Below the pieces are notes generated by a model, which did not search any database, was not told the origin of the DNA, and was given only the letters and a program-made list of their open reading frames with translations. From NCBI RefSeq assembly GCF_002953715.1, contig NZ_CP025012.1:1240001-1304000 (forward strand): a DNA stretch of 64,000 nt, in the 5' to 3' direction. Numbering within the stretch: position 1 is the stretch's first letter; the number at the start of each line of letters is the position of its first letter. Source of the DNA: Rhizobium leguminosarum (lineage in GTDB: Bacteria > Pseudomonadota > Alphaproteobacteria > Rhizobiales > Rhizobiaceae). The position numbers and the translations under genes are program-made. Shown piece by piece: positions 27,706 through 36,853 of the stretch.

Positions 27706-28316
27706 TGTTCACCGGAATAGTCACCGATATCGGCACGGTCGAATCCGTTTCCCCGCTGAAGGAAGGTATCCGGCTGCGGGTCGCGACCGCCTATGATCCC
27801 TCAACCATCGATATGGGCGCCTCGATCTCTCACGCCGGCATCTGCCTGACTGTCACCGCACTTCCGACCGAGGGCAGCAACGGCCGCTGGTTCGAGGTCG
27901 AGGCCTGGGAAGAGGCGCTGCGGCTGACGACGATCGGCACCTGGCAGGAGGGCAGCCGCATCAATCTCGAACGGTCGCTCAAGATCGGCGATGAACTCGG
28001 CGGCCACATCGTTTCCGGCCATGTCGACGGCAAGGCGGAAATCCTTTCGGTGACAGCAGAGGGCGACGCCACGCGCTACCGCCTGCGCGCGCCCGAACAT
28101 CTGGCGAAATTCGTCGCCCCCAAGGGTTCGATTGCACTCGACGGCACCTCGCTGACGGTCAATGCCGTCGACGGTACGGATTTCGACGTCCTGCTCATCC
28201 GCCACACGCTTGAGGTCACCACCTGGGGCGAGCGCAAGGCCGGCGATTTCGTCAATTTCGAAGTCGACACCATGGCGCGTTATGCCGCCCGGCTGGCGGA
28301 ATTCCCGAGCACCTGA
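27705..28316 (+). CDS. ribE: Riboflavin synthase alpha chain
   Basis: A 203-residue riboflavin synthase that dismutates two 6,7-dimethyl-8-ribityllumazines. Two lumazine-binding repeats are visible: MFTGIVTDIGTVESV with SHAGICLTV, and VSGHVDGKAEILSV with GTSLTVNAVDG. Translation probably couples to ribD through the one-base overlap. The lumazine synthase gene that normally follows (ribH) lies almost 9 kb away at 37200, separated by polysaccharide genes. A second, decayed copy of this gene's 3' end appears at about 35110-35228. Confidence 0.96.
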   Translation: MFTGIVTDIGTVESVSPLKEGIRLRVATAYDPSTIDMGASISHAGICLTVTALPTEGSNGRWFEVEAWEEALRLTTIGTWQEGSRINLERSLKIGDELGGHIVSGHVDGKAEILSVTAEGDATRYRLRAPEHLAKFVAPKGSIALDGTSLTVNAVDGTDFDVLLIRHTLEVTTWGERKAGDFVNFEVDTMARYAARLAEFPST

Positions 28317-28437
28317 ATCAAAAACCTGTAACGGTTTCCAGGGTCACACCACGACTGGCATGCTGGGCGCGGAACAACATCAGGCGCTCGTCGACGCATC
28401 CAACTGCGCGTCTGCGACACGGCGTCGGCCAGATAGC

Positions 28438-29307
28438 TCACCAATCCGGGGACAGCTTCGTCAGATACTGGCCGTAGGCGCTCTTGCCGAGCTTCTCTGC
28501 GAGCTTGGCGAGGTCGTCCTGCGAGATGTAACCCATGCGCCAGGCGACTTCTTCGGGGCAGGCGATCTTGAAGCCCTGGCGTTTCTCCAGCGTGCTGACG
28601 AAACCTGCGGCATCGAGCAGGCTGTCCGGCGTGCCGGTATCGAGCCAGGCATAGCCCCGGCCCATCAGCTCCACGAAAAGCTGGCCGCGCTCGAGATAGG
28701 TACGGTTGACGTCGGTGATTTCCAGTTCGCCGCGCGGTGATGGCTTCAGGTTGGCGGCGATATCGACCACCTGCTGGTCGTAGAAATAGAGGCCGGTCAC
28801 CGCCCAATTCGATTTTGGCTTCTTCGGCTTCTCTTCGATCGACAGCGCATTCATCTTTTCGTCAAAGCCGACAACGCCATAGCGTTCCGGATCGGTGACG
28901 TGATAGGCGAACACCGTCGCGCCTTCCCGCCGACTCGTGCCGGATTTCATGATTTCCGGCAGTCCGTGCCCGTAGAAGATGTTGTCGCCGAGAACGAGTG
29001 CCGAGCTGTCGCCGTGCAAGAAGTCGGCGCCGATGATGAAGGCCTGGGCGAGGCCGTCCGGGCTCGGCTGTACGGCATAGGTCAGCGAAATTCCCCATTG
29101 CGAGCCGTCGCCGAGAAGGCGCTTGAAGGCTTCGACGTCGTGAGGCGTGGTGATGATCAGCAACTCCCTGATGCCGGCGAGCATGAGCGTCGTCAGCGGA
29201 TAGTAGATCATCGGCTTGTCGTAGACCGGCATCAACTGTTTCGAGACGGCCTGCGTGATCGGATGCAGACGCGTGCCCGTGCCGCCGGCGAGAATAATCC
29301 CCTTCAT
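28438..29307 (-). CDS. rfbA: Glucose-1-phosphate thymidylyltransferase
   Basis: A 289-residue nucleotidyltransferase making dTDP-glucose from dTTP and glucose-1-phosphate, the first step toward dTDP-L-rhamnose. The N-terminal signature [11 protein letters not shown], followed by [17 protein letters not shown], is diagnostic; [11 protein letters not shown] and [15 protein letters not shown] follow. It is the last gene of the tight minus-strand rfb operon, ten bases after rfbD, with AGGGAGAAGG before the ATG. dTDP-rhamnose is used in rhizobial O-antigen or exopolysaccharide. Confidence 0.97.
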   Translation of the reverse strand: MKGIILAGGTGTRLHPITQAVSKQLMPVYDKPMIYYPLTTLMLAGIRELLIITTPHDVEAFKRLLGDGSQWGISLTYAVQPSPDGLAQAFIIGADFLHGDSSALVLGDNIFYGHGLPEIMKSGTSRREGATVFAYHVTDPERYGVVGFDEKMNALSIEEKPKKPKSNWAVTGLYFYDQQVVDIAANLKPSPRGELEITDVNRTYLERGQLFVELMGRGYAWLDTGTPDSLLDAAGFVSTLEKRQGFKIACPEEVAWRMGYISQDDLAKLAEKLGKSAYGQYLTKLSPDW

Positions 29308-29317
29308 GCCCTTCTCC

Positions 29318-30205
29318 CTAAAGACCTTTATTCAAAAGGTCTTGCATGACAATTTTCATAGACTGCTTCCATTCCGGCAGCTGGATTCCATATGTTCTGG
29401 CGAGCTTGTCGCCGTTGAGACGTGAATTGGCGGGACGCTTGGCCGGTGTCGGATAGTCGGTCGTCGGGATGCGCTCGACGCCGACGTTTCTGCCGCCGGA
29501 TTTATGAAGCTCCGCGAATATCTCTTCGGCGAAATCAGCCCAACTTGCTTTGCCGCTGCCCGTCAGGTGAAAGGTGCCGCGCAGCGATGGCGCAGGGTCT
29601 GCTACGATACGGGTTGCGATCGCAAGAATCGCGTCGGCGATGTCGAGTGCCGAGGTCGGGCATCCAGTCTGATCGGCGACAACGCGAAGATGATCGCGCG
29701 TCTCGGAAAGTCGCAGCATCGTTTTCAGGAAATTGGTGCCAAAGGGCGAATAGACCCAGGCGGTGCGCAAGATGACGTGGTTCGGGTTCGCCGCTGCGAC
29801 GGCCTTCTCGCCCGCGAGCTTCGAACGCCCGTAGACGGAGATCGGCGCCGTTGCATCCTCTTCGGAATAGGCGGAGGTCTTGTCGCCGCTGAAGACGTAG
29901 TCGGTCGAAATGTGGATGACCGGAGCCCCGATCCGCGCGGCAGCCTCGGCAACCGCCCCGGCGCCTGCCGCGTTGACGGAAAAAGCAAGCTCGGCTTCGC
30001 TCTCGGCCTTGTCGACCGCCGTATAGGCAGCCGCCGAGACGATCACATCCGGGCGCAGAGCCGAGAAGGCGGCTGCGATGCTTGCAGGATCCGCAAGGTC
30101 CATTTCCGGGCGCCCGACCGCGCTGATTTCGACGCCCGCTTCGGCGCCACGTCTGAGCAGCGACTGAACGACCTGGCCCTGTTTGCCGGTGACGGCAATG
30201 CGCAT
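29318..30205 (-). CDS. rfbD: dTDP-4-dehydrorhamnose reductase
   Basis: A 295-residue short-chain dehydrogenase-type reductase that completes dTDP-L-rhamnose with NADPH. It has the dinucleotide-binding start ([20 protein letters not shown]), [11 protein letters not shown], and the catalytic YxxxK as YGRSKLAGE. It lies three bases after rfbB and ten before rfbA. If the final product were another 6-deoxyhexose such as 6-deoxytalose a related reductase would be expected, but the four-gene set fits rhamnose best. Confidence 0.95.
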   Translation of the reverse strand: MRIAVTGKQGQVVQSLLRRGAEAGVEISAVGRPEMDLADPASIAAAFSALRPDVIVSAAAYTAVDKAESEAELAFSVNAAGAGAVAEAAARIGAPVIHISTDYVFSGDKTSAYSEEDATAPISVYGRSKLAGEKAVAAANPNHVILRTAWVYSPFGTNFLKTMLRLSETRDHLRVVADQTGCPTSALDIADAILAIATRIVADPAPSLRGTFHLTGSGKASWADFAEEIFAELHKSGGRNVGVERIPTTDYPTPAKRPANSRLNGDKLARTYGIQLPEWKQSMKIVMQDLLNKGL

Positions 30206-30208
30206 CGC

Positions 30209-31264
30209 TTATCGTCCCTTGAAAACGCCGAGGCGTTCGCCGGAGTAGACGTTTTCCCGCAGCGGCCTCCACCACCATTCGTTTTCCAGGTACCAGTGCA
30301 CGGTCTTCTCGATGCCGGTTTCGAAGGTCTCTTGCGCCTTCCAGCCGAGTTCGCTTTCGAGTTTCGAGGCATCGATCGCATAGCGTGCGTCGTGTCCGGG
30401 GCGGTCCGTGACGTTGGTGATCAGACGCGCATGCGGTCCCTTGGCATCGTAGACGCCGTCGAGAATAGCGCAGATGCGATGAACGACATCGATGTTCCTG
30501 CGCTCGTTGCGGCCGCCCACATTGTATTTCTCGCCGAGCCGGCCCCGGGAAGCGATCGTGAAGAGCGCGCGGGCGTGGTCTTCGACATAGAGCCAGTCGC
30601 GCACATTCACGCCATTGCCGTAAACGGGAAGAGGCTTGCCCTCCAGTGCGTTCAGGATCATCAGCGGAATGAGCTTTTCCGGAAAATGGAACGGGCCGTA
30701 GTTGTTGGAGCAATTGGAGACGACGACGGGCAGGCCGTAGGTGCGGTGCCAGGCGATCGCCAGATGGTCGCTCGCCGCCTTGGAGGCGGAGTAGGGCGAG
30801 GACGGATCGTAAGGCGTCGTCTCCTCGAAGAGGCCCTCGTCGCCGAGCGAGCCGTAGACCTCGTCCGTCGAGACATGCAGAAAGCGGAAGGCGCTCTTGC
30901 GGCGAGCGTCAAGCTCATCCCAATAGTGCCGTGCGGCATCCAGCAGGCTGAATGTGCCGACGATGTTGGTCTGAATGAAATCGGCCGCGCCCGAGATCGA
31001 GCGGTCGACATGGCTCTCGGCCGCGAGATGCATGACGATATCAGGGCGGAAGGACGCGAATGCTTCCTGCATCATGGCGCGGTCGCAGATGTCGGCGCGC
31101 AGGAATTGATAGTTCGGCGCCGATTCGACGGATTTCAGCGATGCCAGATTGCCGGCATAGGTCAGCGCGTCGACATTCAGCACCTCGGCGCCGATCTCGC
31201 TGACGAGATGGCGCACCAATGCCGATCCGATGAAGCCCGCTCCGCCCGTGACCAGTATGCGCAT
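30209..31264 (-). CDS. rfbB: dTDP-glucose 4,6-dehydratase
   Basis: A 351-residue extended SDR enzyme converting dTDP-glucose to the 4-keto-6-deoxy sugar. NAD-binding [15 protein letters not shown] is at the N-terminus. The catalytic region is [19 protein letters not shown], with the Asp-Glu pair, and the tyrosine/lysine are in [13 protein letters not shown]. Full family length. It sits between rfbC (six bases) and rfbD (three bases) in the operon. Confidence 0.97.
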   Translation of the reverse strand: MRILVTGGAGFIGSALVRHLVSEIGAEVLNVDALTYAGNLASLKSVESAPNYQFLRADICDRAMMQEAFASFRPDIVMHLAAESHVDRSISGAADFIQTNIVGTFSLLDAARHYWDELDARRKSAFRFLHVSTDEVYGSLGDEGLFEETTPYDPSSPYSASKAASDHLAIAWHRTYGLPVVVSNCSNNYGPFHFPEKLIPLMILNALEGKPLPVYGNGVNVRDWLYVEDHARALFTIASRGRLGEKYNVGGRNERRNIDVVHRICAILDGVYDAKGPHARLITNVTDRPGHDARYAIDASKLESELGWKAQETFETGIEKTVHWYLENEWWWRPLRENVYSGERLGVFKGR

Positions 31265-31270
31265 CGTGGA

Positions 31271-31849
31271 TCAATCCTTGGGTTGCTGTGCCGAATAGGA
31301 AAAATGGCCTGGCAGATCGGCGAGCCGCGGCAGTGTCTTGTCCTTGTCGGACAATACCATGTCTCTCTCATAGAAGGGCCAGCGGATACCGATCGCCGGA
31401 TCGTTCCACGCGATGCCCCGATCATGCTGCGGGCTGTAGGGTGCGGTTACCTTGTAGCTGATGACGCTGTTCGGCTCGAGCGTTGCGAATCCGTGTGCGA
31501 AACCGGCCGGTACCCAGAGCTGCATTCCATTTTCCGGCGAGAGTTCCTGAGAGAGCCATTTGCCGAAGCTCGGCGATCCCTCGCGAATATCGACAACGAA
31601 ATCCATGATCCGGCCGGCAAGGCAGCGCACCAGCTTGCCCTGTGCGAAGGGTGGTATCTGGAAATGCAGTCCCCGGACGGTGCCGGTCTGCGCCGAAAGC
31701 GATTCATTGTCCTGGATGAACGTGACGTCGGCCACATTTTCCCGGAACCAGGCATCCTTAAATACCTCGGAGAAATAGCCGCGGTGATCGCCGAAGCGTG
31801 GCGGCGTGATCGCAACGATGCCCTCGATGGCCGTGGTCTCAATACGCAT
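31271..31849 (-). CDS. rfbC: dTDP-4-dehydrorhamnose 3,5-epimerase
   Basis: A 192-residue cupin-fold epimerase. The active-site histidine is in VRGLHFQIPPFAQGKLVR, and VPAGFAHGFATLEPNSVISY is also typical. It is transcribed first among the four dTDP-rhamnose genes, 24 bases after the large glycosyltransferase-like gene, so all five probably share one promoter upstream of 33841. Confidence 0.96.
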   Translation of the reverse strand: MRIETTAIEGIVAITPPRFGDHRGYFSEVFKDAWFRENVADVTFIQDNESLSAQTGTVRGLHFQIPPFAQGKLVRCLAGRIMDFVVDIREGSPSFGKWLSQELSPENGMQLWVPAGFAHGFATLEPNSVISYKVTAPYSPQHDRGIAWNDPAIGIRWPFYERDMVLSDKDKTLPRLADLPGHFSYSAQQPKD

Positions 31850-31873
31850 GACTTGCCTTTTCTGCGGCCTTCA

Positions 31874-33841
31874 TCAAGCGCCCGCCCTCATGACGCTCAT
31901 CAGCATGTCGGCCTGCGAGCGGCTCTGCATGGCCGCAAGGCCCTTCGCGGCGATGGCATCGCGCTCGTCGGCATCTGCGATCAGCTTGTAGCAGCGCTCG
32001 ATCATGTCGTCATAGGGCTCAATTGCCAAGCCGCCGATGAAGGGCTGAAGGTCTGGATCGCGGATGTCGCCTTCGCTCAGCACGCAAACGCGATTGGCAA
32101 GCAGATAGGAAATGCGCACGATCTCGAAGACGCCGCTCGCATAATGATGGATGTTGATCACGATCTTGGCGCGGGCAATTGCTGCGTCGCGTTCCGCGCC
32201 ATAGATGTTGAAGAGGTGCGCGACCTTGAGCCCGCCGTCCTTCAGCGTCTTCAGGATATGGTGGCGGCGTTCGTTCATCGAGCCGTAGAAGAGCACGTCG
32301 ATGTCTTTGACGGCGGCATGCTGTATCTGGCTGAGGCAGCGGCTATAGCCGATTTCGAGCACGCCGGCGTGATCGATACCCTTGGCAGCAAGGTTTTCTC
32401 GGTTGCGCGGGCTGTAGTCGAGCACCGGCATTGCCCTCAGGATCGACGTATAGCGCGAGTTGATCCAGGTACTTTCTTCGGACACCTGCTCGAGATTGAT
32501 GATGACGCTGTCCTTCGGCAGATGGCTGACGATTTCGGCGGGGAGAAGATTGCCGCCATAGATGATCGGCGCACGGCCGGCGAACTCGTTCATGTCTCTG
32601 ACGATCGGTGCAGAGCCGCCCAGTTCATGGAAGGCTCCCTGCAGACCGAGCGCAACCTCGTCGAAGGCGTGGCTGTGGTTGTAATTGGCAGGCGTCACGA
32701 TCCAGATGCAATGGCGATCCTTATGGGCCTGCCATCCGCCGGCAAAGGGCTGCAAGGTGTCGCGAAGCGGCTGCTCGATCTTTTGGGCGGCGGGTATCTC
32801 GGTACGCACAGCTTGCTGCGGCGCCGGGGAGGCGCCGGAAGCCTGCGGAGCATAGGCACGCATCAGGTCGCGGCCACCAGTGAACTGGCCGCGCGGCATC
32901 CAGGCCGGCGGGTCATCGGCGCCCCAGATAAGGTGCGGCTGCTTGATCAGTGGTTGACGGCCCTCCTGCCAGGAGGTCAAGAGGGCCTGCTCGGGGCTCC
33001 GAAGAAAGGCCTCCTTGGCGGCGAAGAGACCATGCAGCATCCGGCCGAGACGGACGCCGAACTTCCACTCGAAATCGGCAGGCGTCGGCACGAAGGCGGC
33101 GATCTTCAATCCTGCGGCAGCAGCCTGCTGGACATAGAGCCCGAGCAGACGCTCGATCACGAAGGGGCGCATCTTCGCGTTGGCATCGCGTGAATAATGA
33201 GCCGAACCGGCATAGGCGGCGCCCGCCGCCGTGCCGGCGCGCGCTTGGTTTTCCAGCGATTCGAGAATGCGTTCGCAAAATGCGAAATACCCGGACCAGA
33301 ATTTCCGGTTGCCGCAGAAATAGTTGCAGAACATGAAGGCAGTCTTGTCCTGCGGCGGCGCGATCGGATAGCCCAGCTCCTGGATATGTAGAAAGATCGG
33401 CTCCATGCCGGGGTGACCGCCAAGCAGCGAATGTTCCCAAACGTTGCTGTAGATCGCCGCGTGGCCGATCAGCGGGTTGTAAAGATAGGCGTCCGCACCT
33501 TCTGCCCTGGCCTTTTCCGCCTCCGTGACAAAAGACGGAAAGCTCGTCACCGACTTCATCTCGAATTTGCTGGAGAGCAGCCCCCAAAACACGTCGTCAC
33601 CGAGGCCGATCGCCTCGTGATGCGCATGCAGGATGCGGAAGAGCTCGTACTCGCGAGTCTCAGCCTGCGTGTTGAACGAGATATCGAGCGGCACGGCAGC
33701 CGCGTCGAGCTGGCTGCGCTGTGAAGGATCGAGATAAGGCTGATAGATGATGACGGATCCCGTGCCGGCAGCCTTCTCCGTGAGAAGCGCCAGATCAGGA
33801 AGACCGGCCGGCAAAGTAGAAACGGGCTGATTGATCGTCAA
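31874..33841 (-). CDS. Large putative glycosyltransferase, two-domain
   Basis: A 655-residue cytoplasmic protein with no signal or membrane helix. Residues 1-325 form one domain I cannot name, with the striking MFCNYFCGNRKFWSGYF and RPFVIERLLGLYVQ. An Ala/Pro-rich linker lies at about 330-355. The C-terminal part (from about 376) resembles CgeB-like family 1 glycosyltransferases: VLFYGSMNERRHHILKTL, a Rossmann-like core, then VINIHHYASGVFEIVRISYL. It heads the dTDP-rhamnose operon, so a rhamnosyl or related transferase of O-antigen or capsule is the natural guess. Donor and acceptor are unknown. It could carry two transferase activities. Confidence 0.65.
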   Translation of the reverse strand: MTINQPVSTLPAGLPDLALLTEKAAGTGSVIIYQPYLDPSQRSQLDAAAVPLDISFNTQAETREYELFRILHAHHEAIGLGDDVFWGLLSSKFEMKSVTSFPSFVTEAEKARAEGADAYLYNPLIGHAAIYSNVWEHSLLGGHPGMEPIFLHIQELGYPIAPPQDKTAFMFCNYFCGNRKFWSGYFAFCERILESLENQARAGTAAGAAYAGSAHYSRDANAKMRPFVIERLLGLYVQQAAAAGLKIAAFVPTPADFEWKFGVRLGRMLHGLFAAKEAFLRSPEQALLTSWQEGRQPLIKQPHLIWGADDPPAWMPRGQFTGGRDLMRAYAPQASGASPAPQQAVRTEIPAAQKIEQPLRDTLQPFAGGWQAHKDRHCIWIVTPANYNHSHAFDEVALGLQGAFHELGGSAPIVRDMNEFAGRAPIIYGGNLLPAEIVSHLPKDSVIINLEQVSEESTWINSRYTSILRAMPVLDYSPRNRENLAAKGIDHAGVLEIGYSRCLSQIQHAAVKDIDVLFYGSMNERRHHILKTLKDGGLKVAHLFNIYGAERDAAIARAKIVINIHHYASGVFEIVRISYLLANRVCVLSEGDIRDPDLQPFIGGLAIEPYDDMIERCYKLIADADERDAIAAKGLAAMQSRSQADMLMSVMRAGA

Positions 33842-34091
33842 GGTATTGTCCTTCGCGAAGGGCTGCCGTCTGCATGGGCGATCCGCAGAACGGCAATTCG
33901 AACTTGTTTGGTGCCGACTATTGGACGTGAAGCTTGCGCCACACTGTTTGCAGGACTTTCGCTGGTCAGCCTGGAGGGATTGCGGGAGATCCGTGGTCAG
34001 TTTTCTTCAGCCAGCTTTGTTCGCGGCGCCGCTTCTGCTGCCAGTATCGCAAAGAGTTGCGATGTTACGTTTGGAATTGGGCCGCCTCGGT

Positions 34092-34898
34092 TTATACGCC
34101 GCTTCTATAGATCCCATCATTCGATACAGTAGCTATTTCTCCGAACAAGGACCCAGGTAGGGTATTGCCATAGAGTTCGGCTATCCGTTTGATTAGAAGA
34201 TAGCTTCCCAGACGCTCTTGGCAAAATGAGATCGCACGTTTCTGCACGGGGTCTTCGGCTTGAAACGGTTGATATCGTTTCGCAAATTCAAAAGACGGCG
34301 CCACAAGGCGCACAAAAGTATCGAGCCACCAGTCCGTCGGATACGTGCCGAGTTCAATGCCTCCAGGAACGAAAGTGCTGGAATTAAAAAAATGCAAAGC
34401 TTCGGCTTGCGTTAAAGTGTTTGCTTCGATTGAAAACGCTGTATATCTCAGGAAATCAACAATATTGTGGAAGCGTGCATAGTGTTGAGATATGTTATGT
34501 AGATTTAACGGCCGAGGTAGGAAGAAATTTTCTGTAAAAAATGCCGGATTCTCCGGTTTTGTGATTCCTACTTCTTCTGAAGTCGTTGTATTCATCCCAG
34601 GATATTCGGGATTAGGTGTTCCGATTTTTAGTCGTGTTAAAAATTTACGATACTGCCAGATAGTAATGTTGCGGGGCTTCGATATTTCTTCGGAAACGAC
34701 TTTCGCGATTACGATCGTTCCCAGCGATCCTGACAATTTCGCGTGAAGCTCCTCCGGCTCGCTGAAAAAATCATAGCCGGCAATGACATCCATTCCCTGG
34801 TTTTCCAAAGGAGGTTTAGAATTGAGCCATATGATTTTCGCGCCCTCGGGAGGAGGGTAGCTCGGCAAATCCTTGTGGCAAACAATGAAAATGGTCAT
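34092..34898 (-). CDS. AT-rich orphan gene, possibly glycosyltransferase-like
   Basis: A 268-residue protein from the ATG at 34898 (MTIFIVCHKDLPSYPPPEG). Its codons are clearly richer in A/T than those of its neighbours, suggesting lateral transfer. The opening beta-strand plus HKD, the stretch IWQYRKFLTRL, and a late PVQKRAISFCQERLGSYLLI recall DUF4422-type polysaccharide glycosyltransferases, but the match is weak and I would not name it. It lies upstream of the rfb operon on the same strand, about 250 bases away. No signal peptide or membrane helix. Confidence 0.55.
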   Translation of the reverse strand: MTIFIVCHKDLPSYPPPEGAKIIWLNSKPPLENQGMDVIAGYDFFSEPEELHAKLSGSLGTIVIAKVVSEEISKPRNITIWQYRKFLTRLKIGTPNPEYPGMNTTTSEEVGITKPENPAFFTENFFLPRPLNLHNISQHYARFHNIVDFLRYTAFSIEANTLTQAEALHFFNSSTFVPGGIELGTYPTDWWLDTFVRLVAPSFEFAKRYQPFQAEDPVQKRAISFCQERLGSYLLIKRIAELYGNTLPGSLFGEIATVSNDGIYRSGV

Positions 34899-35109
34899 AT
34901 TTGTGATCAGCCTCTTATGGATGGGGAGTTTCTGCCGGCTGCAATTACCACGCGGCTCGCCCGTCAATGCTTAGTTGTGTCAAGGTGGCGGACGTCAGTA
35001 TTCCAAGCGTTTCTGCCTCTTGTCAGCGACTCTAAAGCGCGTTCCTTGCGCGTAGCAGGTGCGAAGTCCGGACCCATCCGGGGATGACGTCGGGTGCCGC
35101 AAGCTCAGG
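34899..35109. other. Non-coding interval before the ribE-like scar
   Basis: Part of a roughly 310-base gap between the AT-rich gene and the GNAT gene. Its composition changes from AT-rich to normal rhizobial within about 150 bases. I find no gene, repeat or clear promoter here. The right side of the gap carries the ribE-like remnant described separately. Confidence 0.4.
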
Positions 35110-35228
35110 TTGTCGATATCCTTTTGCTTAAACTTGCTGTTGGCGATATCGGCAAATGTCAGCAAGCCCGCAATGGCGCGCGCTATATTGCCCGCTTGGT
35201 GGAATTCCCTAACGCGAAAACTGAATGA
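35110..35228 (+). pseudogene. Decayed copy of the 3' end of ribE
   Basis: In the frame beginning at 35115 the sequence reads DILLL, a gap, then GDIGK...ARYIARLVEFPNA and a stop at 35226. The real ribE ends FDVLLI...GDFVNFEVDTMARYAARLAEFPST. Ten of 13 residues match in the last block, and 25 of 33 bases over its codons (ggcgcgcgctatattgcccg against the ribE end). About a dozen codons between the two matching blocks are missing. It is too short to function and overlaps the end of the convergent GNAT gene. I infer a diverged duplicate or donor ribE end left by recombination that placed the rfb block after ribE. Confidence 0.55.
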
Positions 35229-35724
35229 TCTCGCCGTTGTACTGCGTGCGCGCCGTCTCGCGGAAGCCGAGCTTGGCTGCGACCCGCAGCGAGGCCTGGT
35301 TCTCGGGGCTGATGATGCAGCTCATTTGTTTTTCGGGAAAATGCGTTTCCGCCCAGCCGATCAGGACGGTCAGCGCCTCGGTGGCATAACCGCGGCCGTG
35401 CGCCGAGGGCATCAGCGCCCAGCCGACCTCCATCGTCCCCTCGATCGAGGGTTCCATCTCGCGCCGGGCTTCCAGGAAGCCCGCTTCGCCGACGAACCGG
35501 CCGCTCTCCTTTTCGACGATCGCCAGAAAACCGAAGCCCATATGATGCCACATGCCGGCAAGGCGCAGCATGCGGCTCCAGCTCTGCTCGCGTGTTGACG
35601 GCACGCCGGTGATGAAGCGCACGACGTCCTCATCCGCCCATAGCGCCGCATGCGCGTCGAAATCGTCGAGGCGGTGAGGGCGAAGCGTCAGCCGCGCCGT
35701 TTCGAGGATTGGAATGTCGGTCAC
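35209..35724 (-). CDS. GNAT acetyltransferase (RimJ/RimL type)
   Basis: A 171-residue N-acetyltransferase of the RimJ/RimL group: LETARLTLRPHRLDDFDAHA at the start, acetyl-CoA loop MPSAHGRGYATEALTVLIGW, and SCIISPENQASLRVAAKLGF. I choose the GTG at 35724 (MTDIPILETARL) because AAGGA precedes it; the longer open frame upstream runs into the cupin gene. The substrate is unknown. It follows the cupin gene by 28 bases, so the two may be co-transcribed. Confidence 0.88.
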   Translation of the reverse strand: MTDIPILETARLTLRPHRLDDFDAHAALWADEDVVRFITGVPSTREQSWSRMLRLAGMWHHMGFGFLAIVEKESGRFVGEAGFLEARREMEPSIEGTMEVGWALMPSAHGRGYATEALTVLIGWAETHFPEKQMSCIISPENQASLRVAAKLGFRETARTQYNGEIIQFSR

Positions 35725-35752
35725 ATCGGGTCCTTGTGAAAAAAACACGTCC

Positions 35753-36271
35753 TCAGGCGCCGGGCTCGCCGTCCCAATAGTCGAGATCGCCTTCCGGCCG
35801 TCCGATATGACGGAAGCGCTTGGTTTCTGCATTGTCTCTGTTCGTCTTGGCCCAGTTCGTCTTGGCAAGAAACTTTCCGGAATCGGGATATTCGACGATC
35901 TCCGTCTTCGCCATCGTCGAAATGCCGAGATAGACGAGTGTGGCCGTGCCGGTGTTGATGATCTGGTGCGCCGTTTCGGGCCCGCCGGCCGGCGCGCCGA
36001 GCACGTCGCCCGCCTTGATCGCATGGCGCGCGTCGCCGAAGCGGTATTCGCCGGCGCCCGCGATCACATAGAAGAGTTCGTCTTCGACATGGTGGTTGTG
36101 GAAGGGGCAGCCCGATTTGCCGGGCGGTACCTCATTGTAGCTGACGCCGAGGCCGGCAAGGCCAAGAAGCGCGCCGAACGAGGTGTCGGTGCTTTCGTAG
36201 AACTCGCCCTGTTTCCAGTGGTCGAGCTTGAGATCGGCGGTGTTGATCACCGCTTTCGGTTCCGTCGCCAT
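35753..36271 (-). CDS. Cupin-domain protein
   Basis: A 172-residue single-domain cupin. Motif 1 is CPFHNHHVEDELFYVIAGAG, with two histidines and a glutamate as metal ligands; motif 2 is DVLGAPAGGPETAHQIIN with the third histidine. The fold covers residues about 40-130, and the tail ends in EGDLDYWDGEPG. The sequence resembles small cupins with sugar or small-acid ligands, but no reaction can be assigned. It starts at 36271 with CAGGAGG before it. Confidence 0.87.
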   Translation of the reverse strand: MATEPKAVINTADLKLDHWKQGEFYESTDTSFGALLGLAGLGVSYNEVPPGKSGCPFHNHHVEDELFYVIAGAGEYRFGDARHAIKAGDVLGAPAGGPETAHQIINTGTATLVYLGISTMAKTEIVEYPDSGKFLAKTNWAKTNRDNAETKRFRHIGRPEGDLDYWDGEPGA

Positions 36272-36390
36272 GGTGTCCTCCTGTTGCAGGAGAAGAAACC
36301 ATCATCGCGCCGGAAAATTCAACGTTTTATATGGGCTTTATCTGGAAAATCTCCAGCATGGGCGGAGAGGAGACCGCCGCCCATGCTTTG

Positions 36391-36484
36391 AGCGCCGCGC
36401 GCCCGACAGGACGCGCCAAGGACGCTCTTTCACTTTCAATCCAAGCATACCCCCGAAAATCGATCCGATTTTCGGGGGTATGCG
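36391..36484. repeat. RIME-like palindromic repeat, family 1
   Basis: First hairpin degraded (AGCGCCGCGCGCCCGACAGG). The second is nearly perfect from GCATACCCCCGAAAATCG to CGATTTTCGGGGGTATGC (36445-36483). It lies between the cupin gene and the next minus-strand gene, just beyond that gene's stop. Confidence 0.75.
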
Positions 36485-36493
36485 CTGAAGCCG

Positions 36494-36853
36494 TTAACGA
36501 ATGTAGAAGGTCACGCTTCCGTCGGCTGCCTGCTCGGCATTGACGACATTGCGAATATTGACACCCTCATTGTTGAGGCGGTGGGCAAGCGACCTGTTGG
36601 CGTCGATCGATGCCTGAATGCCGCGAATAGCCTCGCCGGAGCGTTGCGGTGCCGAGTGTGGACCGCTCGTCTCGTCGTCGAAGTTGCGCCAGTTGTAAAC
36701 CTCCTGGACATTAAAATCATTGCCCTGGAAGTTCCTGAGCGTCTGCTCGATGCCTTTAGGGGTGTTCATCTCAAGGCTGTCGGCCCGGCTGACGCCGGCG
36801 AAGGCCATGGAGGAGAGGGCTGCAGCGATAGTGATGGTGACAACGCGGTTCAT
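36494..36853 (-). CDS. Small secreted protein of unknown function
   Basis: A 119-residue protein with a Sec signal peptide (MNRVVTITIAAALSSMAFAG, cleavage about residue 24). The mature part is polar: GIEQTLRNFQGNDFNVQEVY, QASIDANRSLAHRLNNEG and VVNAEQAADGSVTFYIR. No known motif is visible. It is divergent from ribH across 346 bases. Probably periplasmic; role unknown. Confidence 0.7.
   Translation of the reverse strand: MNRVVTITIAAALSSMAFAGVSRADSLEMNTPKGIEQTLRNFQGNDFNVQEVYNWRNFDDETSGPHSAPQRSGEAIRGIQASIDANRSLAHRLNNEGVNIRNVVNAEQAADGSVTFYIR

Noticed and set aside
29504..33193. Very long open frame (1229 codons) on the plus strand across the rfb operon
   Set aside because: It runs antisense to four certain enzymes (rfbD, rfbB, rfbC and the large transferase). 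The lack of stops is explained by high-GC codon bias, and the translation has no known pattern.
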